Shown: positions 9,741 to 20,268 of the stretch, piece after piece
How the letters are laid out: every line of letters starts with the position of its first letter
Position numbering within the stretch: the first letter of the stretch is position 1
From: Macrothele yani
Lineage: Eukaryota; Arthropoda; Arachnida; Araneae; Macrothelidae
Length of the DNA stretch: 64,000 bases
Direction of reading: 5' to 3'
NCBI GenBank assembly: GCA_039090855.1
Contig: CM077002.1
Location: forward strand, 86,122,194 to 86,186,193
Made by a program: the position numbers and the translations under genes
Notes under the pieces: generated by a model
Database searches by the model: none
What the model was told of the DNA's origin: nothing
Seen by the model: the letters and a program-made list of their open reading frames with translations, nothing else

Positions 9741-12700
9741 TATGATGGGTTCCATTTCAACTCAGGGAGGGTCGTACCATTATGGTCTCAGATTTCTCTA
9801 AAAAAATTAAGGGGTGTTCCTTGACTAAAATAAGGAGACCCATATTTTTCTTTCGCCAAGAAAAAATTTTCCCTTCGAGATAGAGGGTTTCAAATCTTGC
9901 ACCGTCAAACAAGCTCTCTAGAAAACGGTTATTTTTCCTAACTTCAACAAGTCATTGCAGCAGAGTTAAAAAAGATATCGTGTTCTTGTATTTTTTACAT
10001 TGTGTGTATAACATATAATAATAGATGGTGCTAATATTTGATACACATCGTATGATTGAAATTTAAAAATTGTAAACTTTGTGATTTAAAAAAAAATTTG
10101 AATTTTTTAAGTTTTTTTTAAACAGGTTTGAATGGAGTTTTTCTATATTCGTTTTTTTCGTTAAAGACATACAAATGTGCACTTTATTTGTAATTTTTTG
10201 TGTGTCTGTGAAACTGCTAGTTTCTGCGTTTCGGCAGCGTTAAAAACAGCCGATTTTGAAAAATCTCTAACTTTGCCAACCATTTTCTCAAAAAGGCCAT
10301 TTTTTAAAATTCTGAAAATTAAATCCCTGTTTTATTATCAACAGGAGAATATCTGTGTAAATTTTGACGGACCTTAAAACTCCCATTTCCGAGTTAGATG
10401 CGTTTGAATTTGGTTTGAAAGCCTACGATTTCCCGTGTTCTAAAGGCGCCATTTTGGAAAAATCTCAGGCACAAAGTACGTATTCTCTTACCCGAATCAA
10501 AGCGTTAGATATTCTTTGCCCGAATGATGGAATGTGAGCATTGGGTCAGCTAGCCCTGGTTGGATACGTCCACCTCACCCTTCCCCGAGTGATGACATGC
10601 CTATAAAACTGTAGGGGGGGGATAACAAATACATAAAGAAAATTCTTGCTGCTCCACTAACAAAGTTGAGTTGCGAAAGGCAGCAGCAGTTGTTTGTTTG
10701 TTTGTTTACGTATATACTTAAACATCGCATAAGAAAAGACTGAAAGAGTAGAAAACTGTTGTGAAATAATTTTAAGAAAAAGAGTGCAGGCATGTGTACT
10801 GTAAGATAATTTTCAATGGCTAAACGCCCTCGAGTTTTCTGGGAGTTGCTAATTGTAGGCTACTGTCAGAAGAGCAGTTGCTGTTTTGTTATAGTTGCTA
10901 AAATTAACTTCTCAGTTTTTCGTAATAGTAAAATATTCGCTCAGGAGAGTTTTGTCCTCTGCGAACGGGGGAAAAGGTGCAATGCTCTTGACCTTGCTGC
11001 TGGGTTGATAGCGCTGGTCGCTACCCAAACTCTGCATACCTCCTCTCCGAAACGTAATGGCAATTGTCTAATCTACTAAATAAATAACAATTAACACACA
11101 TGCGTGCATGCTTATTCATAAAATGTAAGTTGAGCATATTTCCTGTTCAATCAGCTGATTTTACAAGTAGAATACATATACAACTTATGCGCTTATAATG
11201 GTGTAAAGATTTTTATCTATTTCAAACATATTCAAAGATTTCAGTTTTTTTTTAAGGGGGGGGGGTGTTCGTAGTGATTTCCACCTGGGCCACGATAAAC
11301 CATGCACTGCCCATGTCTTCTGTTCCCTTAGAAGATAATCCTGAATCGATGGGAGACCAACCAGCGGAGTTTTGACCCCCTCACGTGGTGGTGAGGTGTC
11401 TCAAAGCTAGGTAGCTTTCAAAAATGTTTCAACTTAGTTGGCTGGTAACAAGAGAGGGATTCCATTTCAACTCTGGCAGGGTCATGCCATCACGATCTCA
11501 GATGATTTCTCTAAAAAAAATTATTAAGGGGTGTTCCTTGATTAAAATAAGGAGACCCATACTTTTTCTTTTGGCAAGAAAAAATTTTCCCTTCGAGACA
11601 AAGGGATTCAAATCTTCCACCGTCAAACAAGCTCTCTAAAAAACGGTTATTTTTCCTAACTTTAGCGAGTCATTGCAGCAGAATTAAAAAATATATTTTG
11701 TTCTGGTATTTTTATTCCATTGTGTGTATAACGTATAACAATATTTGATGCTATTATTTTTTTCACATCGTATGATTAAAATTTTAAAAAATCGTAAACT
11801 TTGTTGTTTTTAATTGAAATTTTTAAGATTTTTTTTAACTGGTTGAAATGGAGTTTTTTTTTCTATACTGCTTTTTTGTTAAAGACATACAAATGTGCAC
11901 TTTATTTGCAATTTTTTATGTGTCTGTGAAACTGCTAGTTTCCGCAGCGTTAAAAACAGCCGATTTTGAAAAATCTCCAACTTTGCCAACGATTTTCTCA
12001 AAAAAGCCCTTTTTTAAAATTCTGAAATTTAAATCCCTGTTTTATTATCAACAGGAGAATATCTGTGTAAATTTTCACGGACCTAAAAATGCCCGTTTCC
12101 GAGTTAGATGCGTTCGAATTTGGTTTGAAGACCTACGATTTCTCCGTGTTCTAAAGGCTCCATTTTGGAAAAATCTCAGGCGCAAAGTACGTATTCTCTT
12201 ACTCGAATGAGAGTGTTGGATCCGTCCACCTCACCCTACCCTGAGCGATAACATGCCTAAAAAACGGGTCTTGGAAAAAAAATAACAAATCTGTATGTAT
12301 AGAGAATTGAATGTATGTCAATTTAGAACCATCAAACTTGGTATACTATCTCATGGTACCCTAACTTAGACCATAGACGGTTTTTGGAAGGGGTCGGAGC
12401 CCGGGGTCAAGGGGCCCCACACAAAACTTTCATAAAATCTACAATTTTCAATTTAGAACCACCAAATTTGGAATACTATAGCATGGTACCCTAACTTAGA
12501 TCACAGACTGTTTTTGGAAGGGGTCGGAGCCCTGGGTCAAAGGCCCCCACACAAAATTTCCGTAAAATATACTTGTATACTATAGTGCCCTAACTGAGAC
12601 CGTAGATGGTTTTGGAAGGGGTAGAGCCCTGGGTGGGTGGGAGCCCGGGTCAAAGGGCCCCACGCAAAATTTCCGTAAAATCTAGTTTTCAATTTAGAAC

Positions 12701-15700
12701 CATCAAATTTGGTATACTTTTTCTTGGCACCCTAACTTTGACTAGACGGTTTTGGGAAGGGGTTGGAGCCCGGGGTCAAGCCTCTCCCCCCCTCCTCTAC
12801 AAAATTTTTGCAAAATATTTTACAAAGTTAGGGTGCCAAGAAAAAGTATACCAAATTTGATGGTTCTAAATTGAAAACTAGATTTTACGGAAATTTTGCG
12901 TGGGTCCCTTTGACCCCGGGCTCCCACCCACCCAGGGCTCTGCCCCCTTCCAAAACCATCTACGGTCTCAGTTAGGGCACTATAGTATACAAGTATATTT
13001 TACGGAAATTTTGTGTGGGGGCCTTTTGACCCAGGGCTCCGACCCCTTCCAAAAACAGTCTGCGGTCCAAGTTAGGGTACCATGCTATAGTATTCCAAAT
13101 TTGGTGGTTCTAAATTGAAAACTGTAGATTTTATGGAAGTTTTGTGTGGGGCCCCTTGACCCCGGCTCCGACCCCTTCCAAAAACCGTCTACAGTCTAAG
13201 TTAGGGTACCATGAGATAGTATACCACATTTGGTGGTTCTAAATTGAAAACTCTAAATTTGTTAAGCAGACATACATTAAATTCTATATATATAGATTTG
13301 TTATTTTTTTCCAAGACCATTTTTAGGCATGTTATCGCTCAGGGTAGAGTGAGGTGGACGGATCCAACGCTCTCATTCGTATAAGAGAATACGTACTTTG
13401 CGCCTGAGATTTTTCCAAAATTGCGCCTTTAGAACACTGAGAAATCGTAGGTTTTCAAACCGAATTCAAACGTGTCTAACTCGGAAACGGGCGTTTTTAG
13501 GTTCGTGAAAATTTACACAGATATTCTCCTGTTGATAATAAAACAGGGATTTAAATTTCAGAATTTTAAAAAAGGGCTTTTTGAGAAAATCGTTGGCAAA
13601 GTTGGAGATTTTTCAAAATCGGCTGTTTTTAACGCTGCGGAAACTAGCAGTTTCACAGACACATAAAAAATTGCAAATAAAGTGCACATTTGTATGTCTT
13701 TAACAAAAAAACGAGTATAGAAAAACTCCATTTGAACCAGTTAAAAAAAAATCTTAAAAATTTCAATTTAAAAAAAAATCAAAGTTTACTATTTTTTAAA
13801 ATTTTAATCATACGATGTGTAAAAAAATATTAGCATCAAATATTATTATGCGTTGCACACACAATGTAATAAAAGATACCAGAACAAAATATCTTTTTTA
13901 ATTCTGCTGCAATGACTCGCTGAAGTTAGGAAAAATAACCGTTTTTAGAGAGCTTGTTTGACGGTGGAAGATTTGAATCCCTCTGTCTCAAAGGGAAAAT
14001 TTTCTTGCCGAAAGAAAAATATGGGTCTCCTTATTTTAATCAAGGAACACCTCCTTAATTTTTTAAGAGAAATCTGAGACTGTGATGGTACGACCCTGCC
14101 AGAGTTGAAATGGAATCCCTCTCTTGTTACCAGCCAACTAAGTTGAAACATTTTTGAAAGCTACCTAGCTTTGAGACACCTCACCACCACGTGAGGGTTC
14201 AAAACTCCGCTGGTTGGTCTCCCATCGATTCAGGATTATCTTCTAAGGGAACAGAAGACATGGGCAGTGCATGGTTTATCGTGGCCCAGGTAGAAATCAC
14301 AACGAACACCCCCTTTAAAAAACTGAAATCTTTGAATATGTTTTAAATAGATAAAAATCTTTACACCATCATAAGCGCATAAGTTGTATATGTATTCTAC
14401 TTGTAAAATCAGCTGATTGAACAGGAAATATGCTCAACTTACATTTTATGAATAAACATGCACGCGTATGTGTTAATTGTTATTTATTTAGTAGATTAGA
14501 CAATTGCCATTACGTTTCGGAGAGGAGGTATGCAGAGTTTGGGTAGCGACCAGCGCTATCAACCCAGCAGTGAGGTCAAGAGCATTGCACCTTCTCCCCC
14601 GTTCGCAGAGGACAAAACTCTCCTGAGCGAATATTTTACAATTACGAAAAACTGAGTAGTTAATTTTAGCAACTATAACAAAACAGCAACTGCTCTTCTG
14701 ACAGTAGCCTACAATTAGCAACTCCCAGAAAAACTCGAGGGTGTTTAGCCATCGAAAATTAACTTACAGTACACGTGCCTGCACTCTTTTTCTTAAAATT
14801 ATTTCACAACAGTTTTCCACTCTTTCATAGTCTTTTCTTATACGATGTTTAAGTATATACGTAAACAAACAACTGCTGCTGCCTTTCGCAACTCAACTTT
14901 GTTAGTGGAGCAGCAAGAATTTTCTTTATGTATTTGTTACCCCCCCCCCCCCACACACACACACAAAGTTTTATAGGCATGTCATCACTCGGGGAAGGGT
15001 GAGATGGACGTATCCAACCAGGGCCAGCTGACCCACTCTCATTCCATCATTCGGGCAAAGAATGTCTAACGCTTTGATTCGGGTAAGAGAACACGTACTT
15101 TGCGCCTGAGATTTTTCCAAAATGGCGCCTTTAAAACACGGGAAATCATAGGCTTTCAAACCGAATCCAAACGCGTCTAACTCGGAAACCTTGCGTTTTT
15201 AGGTCCGTCAAAATTTACACAGATATTCTCCTGTTGATAATAAAACAGGGATTTAGTTTTCAGAATTTTAAAAAATGGCCTTTTTGAGAAAATGGTTGGC
15301 AAAGTTAGAGATTTTTCAAAATCGGCTGTTTTTAACGCTGCCAAAACGCAGAAACTAGCAGTTTCACAGACACACAAAAAATTACAAATAAAGTGCACAT
15401 TTGTATGTCTTTAACGAAAAAAACGAATATAGAAAAAACTCCATTGAAACCTGTTTAAAAAAAACTTAAAAAATTCATTTTTTTTTAAAAATCACAAAGT
15501 TTACGATTTTTTAAAATTTTAATCATACGATGTGTATCAAATATTAGCACCATCTATTTGTATATGTTATACACACAATGTAAAAAAAAATACAAGAACA
15601 CAATATCTTTTTTAACTCTGCTGCAATGACTCGCTGAAGTTAGGAAAAATAACCATTTTCTAGAGAGCTTGTTTGACGGTGCAAGATTTGAAACCCTCTA

Positions 15701-15842
15701 TCTCGAAGGGAAAATGTTTTCTTGGCGAAAGAAAAATATGGGTCTCCTTATTTTAGTCAAGGAACACCCCTTAATTTTTTTAGAGAAATCTGAGACCATG
15801 ATGGTACGACCCTGCCGAAGTTGAAATGGAACCCATCATATG
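9741..15842. mobile_element. 6.1-kb foldback (near-palindromic) element
   Basis: Bases 9741-12738 are the inverted counterpart of 12823-15842, leaving a loop of about 84 bases (12739-12822). The outer ends read GATGGGTTCC and GGAACCCATC, and ATATGA occurs at both outer junctions. Each arm is composite: unit R1 (about 9746-10611), a spacer (10612-11455), unit R2 (about 11456-12265), which is a diverged direct copy of R1, then ~130-bp subrepeats up to the loop. No open frame inside resembles a transposase or RT. Recurring peptides such as FHFNSGRV simply reflect the repeated DNA. Foldback (FB-like) elements with long composite inverted arms are known in animals and are moved by enzymes supplied elsewhere. 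A segmental inverted duplication is the alternative. Confidence 0.78.
12318..13260. repeat. ~130-bp subrepeats, four direct then four inverted
   Basis: The phrase CAATTTAGAACCA[T/C]CAAA recurs at about 12318, 12449 and 12689, with a shortened unit near 12572. Each is followed by GGTAC or GGCAC-CCTAACTT, GACGG or GACTG-TTTTTGG, then GGGGTC..GAGCCC. The series then reappears as reverse complements from about 12823 to 13260. It forms the centre of the 6.1-kb foldback. It is GC-richer than its surroundings and non-coding. Confidence 0.75.
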
Positions 15843-17450
15843 AGAAACATTTCGCACCGGAAACGCTCTCCAACACAGAAAGAATTTTCCAAATCGGACT
15901 CTTAGGAACAGAGATATCGACAAAAATAAGATGTGACTTTAGGTTCCCTGGTGGGAAAACCATGCATTATTTTAGGAAGACAGTATTCCAAAAGGTTTTT
16001 CCTTATGAGCGGTATCGGTCCAAGAAAAAAATTTAGTTGAGTTTTCAGGAGCCTAGATTTTGCTACAAATACATCAGAAGCAGAAATTAACACTTATGCC
16101 CCTTGGTAGCCAAACCATTCTTTACCAAACATTAGAAATTATGTGAAAAATATTTTTCGTCAGGTCTTGTACGCGATACAGGAAGAATTTTTCAAATCGG
16201 AGTTTTAGAAGCAGAAATTATGCAGAAAACACAATTTACCTTTGTGCCCCCTAGCGGAAAGTCTGTGATTTACTTGAAAATTTTGGATTTATAGGAAAAA
16301 CATTTCACATCGGAAACACTATTCAACAAAGAAGAAATTTTTCAAATCGGACTCCTAGAAGTAGAGATATTGACAAAAATAAGATATACATCTTTACCCC
16401 TGGTGTAGAAACCATGCATTTTTCAAGATGTTCCTAAAATGTTTGTCGACATTAGTATCGGTCAACAAATGACTTTTTTGCAATCGAGATTTTAGAAGCT
16501 CATATTTTGCTGCAGATACATCAGAAGCGGAAATTAAGACTTACGCCACCTCGTGGCCAAATCATTTTTTACAAAAAATTAGAAATTACATGCAAAGGAT
16601 TTCCCACCAGAAGCTGTATCCGATGCAGAAAGAATTTTTCAAATCGGAGATTTAGAAGCAGAGATATAGGGGGAAAGCAATTTACCTTTACGTCCTCTAG
16701 CAGAAAGTCTATGAATTACTTGAAAATTTTGAAATTATATGAAAAACATGTCACACTGAAAACACTATCCAACAAAGAAGGAATTTTTCAAATCGGACTC
16801 CTAGAAGTAGAGATATTGACCAAAATAAGATATACATCTACGCCCCCTGGCGGAGAAACTGTGGAATATTTTAATAAGAAAATATTGTGAAAACATTTAT
16901 TGATGTGAATGGCATCAGTCCACGAAAGAATTTTTTCAATCGATATTTTAGAAGCTCAGATTTTATGGCAAATACATCAGAAACAAAAATTAACACTTTT
17001 GTCCCCTGGTGGACAAAATATTCTTTACCAAAAATTTAAAATTATGTGCAAAAGATTTTCCATCAGGAGTTGTATCCGCTGAAGAATTTTTTCAAATCGG
17101 AGTTTTAGAAGAAGAGTTATCGGGGAAAACGTAATTTACTTTTATGCCCCCTAGCGGAAAATCTATGCGTAATTTGAAAAAGTAACTATATCTAAAATAC
17201 TCTTCACCATAAATGGAATCGAAAGACAAAATATTTATTTCAATCGGATGTTTAGAAGCAAATATGTGGATTAAAACGTATTTTTGAATTCGACATCATC
17301 TGCATTTACGCCCTCTAGCGGCGAAATTGTACATCATAAAAAAGAAAACGAAATAAAGGGTCATCATTCGCATATTTCAAGCTTCCCAATGAAAAAATTA
17401 TTTTTCAAATCGGACTAATAGGTGCAGAGATATCATGGGTACAGATGGAC
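15843..17450 (+). repeat. Higher-order tandem repeat, ~150-bp monomers in an ABC order
   Basis: The landmark TTTTTCAAATCGGA or a close variant recurs about every 150 bases: near 15890, 16034, 16190, 16336, 16476, 16630, 16784, 16932, 17085, 17250 and 17402. The monomers fall into three types by what follows: A (CTCCTAGAAGTAGAGATATTGAC), B (TTTTAGAAGCTCA) and C (GTTTTAGAAGCAGA). They cycle A-B-C, so A-to-A spacing is about 446-448 bases. Most monomers also hold a CCCCCTAGCGG or CCCCCTGGCGG core followed by GAAA. Non-coding. The array ends near 17450 with ACAGATGGACAGACGGACCC. Confidence 0.75.
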
Positions 17451-17890
17451 AGACGGACCCAGTAACATAAGCATGATCTTTTTTTACAAAAGACGTGCTA
17501 AAAAGAGTAACTTTGTATTTTTAAGAATTTTTCATAATAAAATGCATGTCTTTGTATTTCTAATATTATCTTCTGCCAAAGTAATCAGTAGAGGTCAAGC
17601 AGCATTTTTGCCAATTTTTCCCTTTTGTAAGAGAAATTAAATTTCAACGTCGGTACTTGATCTGTCCATGGTAGAATTTGCGCCATTTTTATTACCCATA
17701 AAATTGTTTCATGGCAAAATGAGCAATGTAGTACCAATGTTTCACATTTAATTTCGTTTAAAATGCGTGTTTTCCTTTTTCTTAGTCGCTTTGCGCTGGA
17801 CACAGCAAGCATTTTTTCTTTTGTTTAAAGTGAAATTGAAGTTCAAAAACATTATATGTGTGCACAGAAAACAACTTCACGGGGAACGAA
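17451..17890. other. Unassigned intronic sequence
   Basis: AT-rich, with no recognisable gene. The open frames of 60-75 codons on both strands here are compositional. Confidence 0.3.
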
Positions 17891-17894
17891 GGCT

Positions 17895-17995
17895 CGCAAG
17901 AAAGAGGTTTCACTTTCGTGCCTGCCTGGGATCGAACGTGCGGTCTCTCCATGGCAGTCACGAATGCTGACCACCAGGCCATCCGCGGCCTAATT
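17895..17995 (-). repeat. tRNA-derived SINE head
   Basis: On the minus strand the sequence has an A-box-like TGGCCTGGTGGTC (17981-17969) and a B-box-like GTTCGATCCC (17937-17928) at tRNA spacing. These are the internal RNA polymerase III promoter boxes of a tRNA gene. The flanks do not pair as an acceptor stem, so this is a SINE relic, not a working tRNA. Confidence 0.6.
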
Positions 17996-18239
17996 GGTAT
18001 GGAAAGAAAGTACTATAAAAGTACTATAAAAGAAGGTGTATTTGATTAGGAAAATTTGAAGTCACTTTTCTGCACTAATTAAGAAATTTTTCATTTGAAA
18101 TAAGAGTTTGGTGATAGTGCGCCCCCGCCTAAAGATTTTCCGGGTTTTGAACTTTGTCTTGCAATCACCTCTGGTGGTTTCCCTTTATCTCTCAATCCCT
18201 GTTCCGGAAGCCATCAGAACACTAAAGGAGGCCATATCA

Positions 18240-19700
18240 AATTCAACATTATATACGTAGGAGTCATGCTTCAGCGTCTTCAAATTAATAGACTTGTCCA
18301 CTAATACTAGCTTCTTCAGTTTCCAAGGATAAGTATATAAACAGAATAATGGCGCTCCAATGGTATCCTCACTTTTGCCCGTCCTTGCAGAAGCAATATT
18401 TCACCCAATTATATTCTCCAGAATTGCCCCACAGCCTACCACTTGGCTGCGTTATGCAGCGGAATATATTCTCCAGAATTACCCCACAGCCTACCACTTG
18501 GCTGCGTTATATCAGCGGATGTATTTTTTGCATGGCCTCTCTTCCAATTTTCCTTCATAAAATCAACTATATGCATCCTATGATCAAGTTCACGATGGAG
18601 CTTGAACACAACAATGCTTTACCTTATCTGGATGTTTTAGTGAGGAAATCGCCTGACAACTGCCTCGATACACAAGTCTACTATAAACCCACGTCCGTCC
18701 CCAACCTGATGCTCTGCAGCTCTCTCTGTCCTACAGAATACAAAACAGCTATCTTCCATTCTTGAATTCGAAGAGCCTTTGCCGTTTCCTCCAATACCCA
18801 TTCTAGACAACACGAAATTGAAAGTGTCATCAAGTTGGTCACTGATGCAGGATATTCATTGTTTCAGATACATAGCTTTATTCAAAAAGCCAGGGTCAAA
18901 CATTATAATCTTCCTGTGCTGTAGCTACGTTATTTAGGCTCAATTCCCTACATACCAAGTGTGTCTTACAAACTCAGAAACGCCCTCAAGAAGATGAACT
19001 ACAGTGTCAGCATAAGGTCTCCTGCATCTTTATATACTATGCTAAAGAGGAATAGTGAAAAACCACCTCTCTCCTGCAATGCAGGTGTTTATGCGGTCCC
19101 CCTACAGTATCTGGATGGCTCTAAATGATACTACATTAGAATGACCAAGCGTTTGTTTGGAATCAGATTCAACGAACATAAAGGACCTAAAATTCAGAAA
19201 AGTAGCCACGGCACTGTCCAGAGAAGTCAAATTGAAGTCCGCTACTCCTATGTAGAATGATATAAAGGAATTAGCTAGCTACTCTACCCCTGAATGTTCA
19301 GCCATTTGGGAAACCTTGGAGATCATTAACAATTGTGATACTTGCAATGATTACATCTCACTCAAGTTGCCAAGAATTTGGAACCAATTCTTCAAGTAAC
19401 GCCTTTTCACTATCAGGATACCGCACATGCAACCAACATGATGCCTTGTATCTTTAAATGAATATAACGACGCATCTATTTATTGTCAAGTCAAGTTCCC
19501 ACGTTCAAATTGTTAATGCATTCTATTTTTCAGTTTGCAGTTTCTGTCTAACTTCCTTGAAAAAGCCACCTGGTTGATGTGCGAAAGCTTGGAAACACTT
19601 ATGTGTTTGTTTCCTATGCCAATAAATCGGATCACTAGCATAGTGTTACAATTTACTACTTAATTGGTGTACTGTTCCTCATTATCAAATGGCTCGTGTA
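18240..19700 (+). mobile_element. Penelope-like element copy d, 5'-truncated
   Basis: Same family as copies b and c. 18349-18765 encodes the C-terminal part of the reverse transcriptase (IFLHKINYMHPMIKFTMELE, then NALPYLDVLVRKSPDNCLDT). It is followed by the linker (LRYLGSIPYIPSVSYKLRNA) and the GIY-YIG start (NAGVYAVPLQYLDGSK), ending in a roughly 300-bp non-coding 3' part. A partial local duplication in the 18400-18530 stretch repeats the PQPTTWLRY codons. Stops after the nuclease start make it inactive. The 3' end includes the ~30-nt tail (CTGTTCCTCATTATCAA) shared with copy c. Confidence 0.8.
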
Positions 19701-20129
19701 ACTCAACAACTTCACTTCTTACAAATAATTACATGTCTAGGGAACAATAAATACATTAAAGGAACATAAATGCAAGAACATGTGGTTGGTTGCCAGTTAT
19801 AAGCAGGCAACCAACCTGTATTCTTGTTTCTTCTGAGAAACAGTCTTGAATATTGATCTATAAAAATAATATCCATGCAATTTCATTCTCTTGATGTTAC
19901 AATTGGTAAGATGCATATTGAGCATTTCATAGAAGTCCACAGCTAAAACATGATATATAGTTAGGGAGAACATAATTGGCCTAGATGGTGAACAAAGTAA
20001 TGTGTTAACACAATTCATACAAACATACATATCACTAAGCAGTTTTTTGAGTTTCAGAGGTTAGCTCCTCTAAAAAGTTCAACTGCCAGTTTAAAGTTTA
20101 AAATTGAAGGTACTAGATTTTACTTACTG
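19701..20129. other. Unassigned sequence
   Basis: AT-rich sequence between PLE copy d and the older non-LTR fragment. No recognisable gene. A 77-codon minus frame (19797-20030) has no known motif. Confidence 0.3.
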
Positions 20130-20256
20130 TTGATGTATCAAATGGGTCTCCATTCACAGCAATATCAGCACACAACTTGATCTTCACTAGCATCCATCAC
20201 ATGTCTCACGCAAGACCTTTCTTGCTTCATACTCATTGCTTTTTTCTCACTCAAAC
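20130..20256 (-). mobile_element. Old non-LTR retrotransposon fragment, part 1
   Basis: The minus strand reads in continuation of the fragment at 22661-22902 once the intervening palindromic PLE (20269-22648) is removed. The join point carries ATTCCTGATTCT here and ATTCCGGATTCT there. The continued translation (EDQNQECLSEKK...) is consistent with the poorly conserved C-terminal tail of a non-LTR reverse transcriptase. The left limit is not clear. Confidence 0.45.
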
Positions 20257-20268
20257 ATTCCTGATTCT

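Noticed and set aside
9594..16093. Many 60-120 codon open frames (FHFNSGRV, VAKINFSVF, etc.) on both strands
   Set aside because: They are the same non-coding repeat DNA read in each arm and unit of the foldback. None has a domain, and the frames differ between units.
17895..17995. Functional tRNA gene
   Set aside because: Only the A- and B-box regions are recognisable; acceptor and other stems do not pair, so it is a SINE relic.
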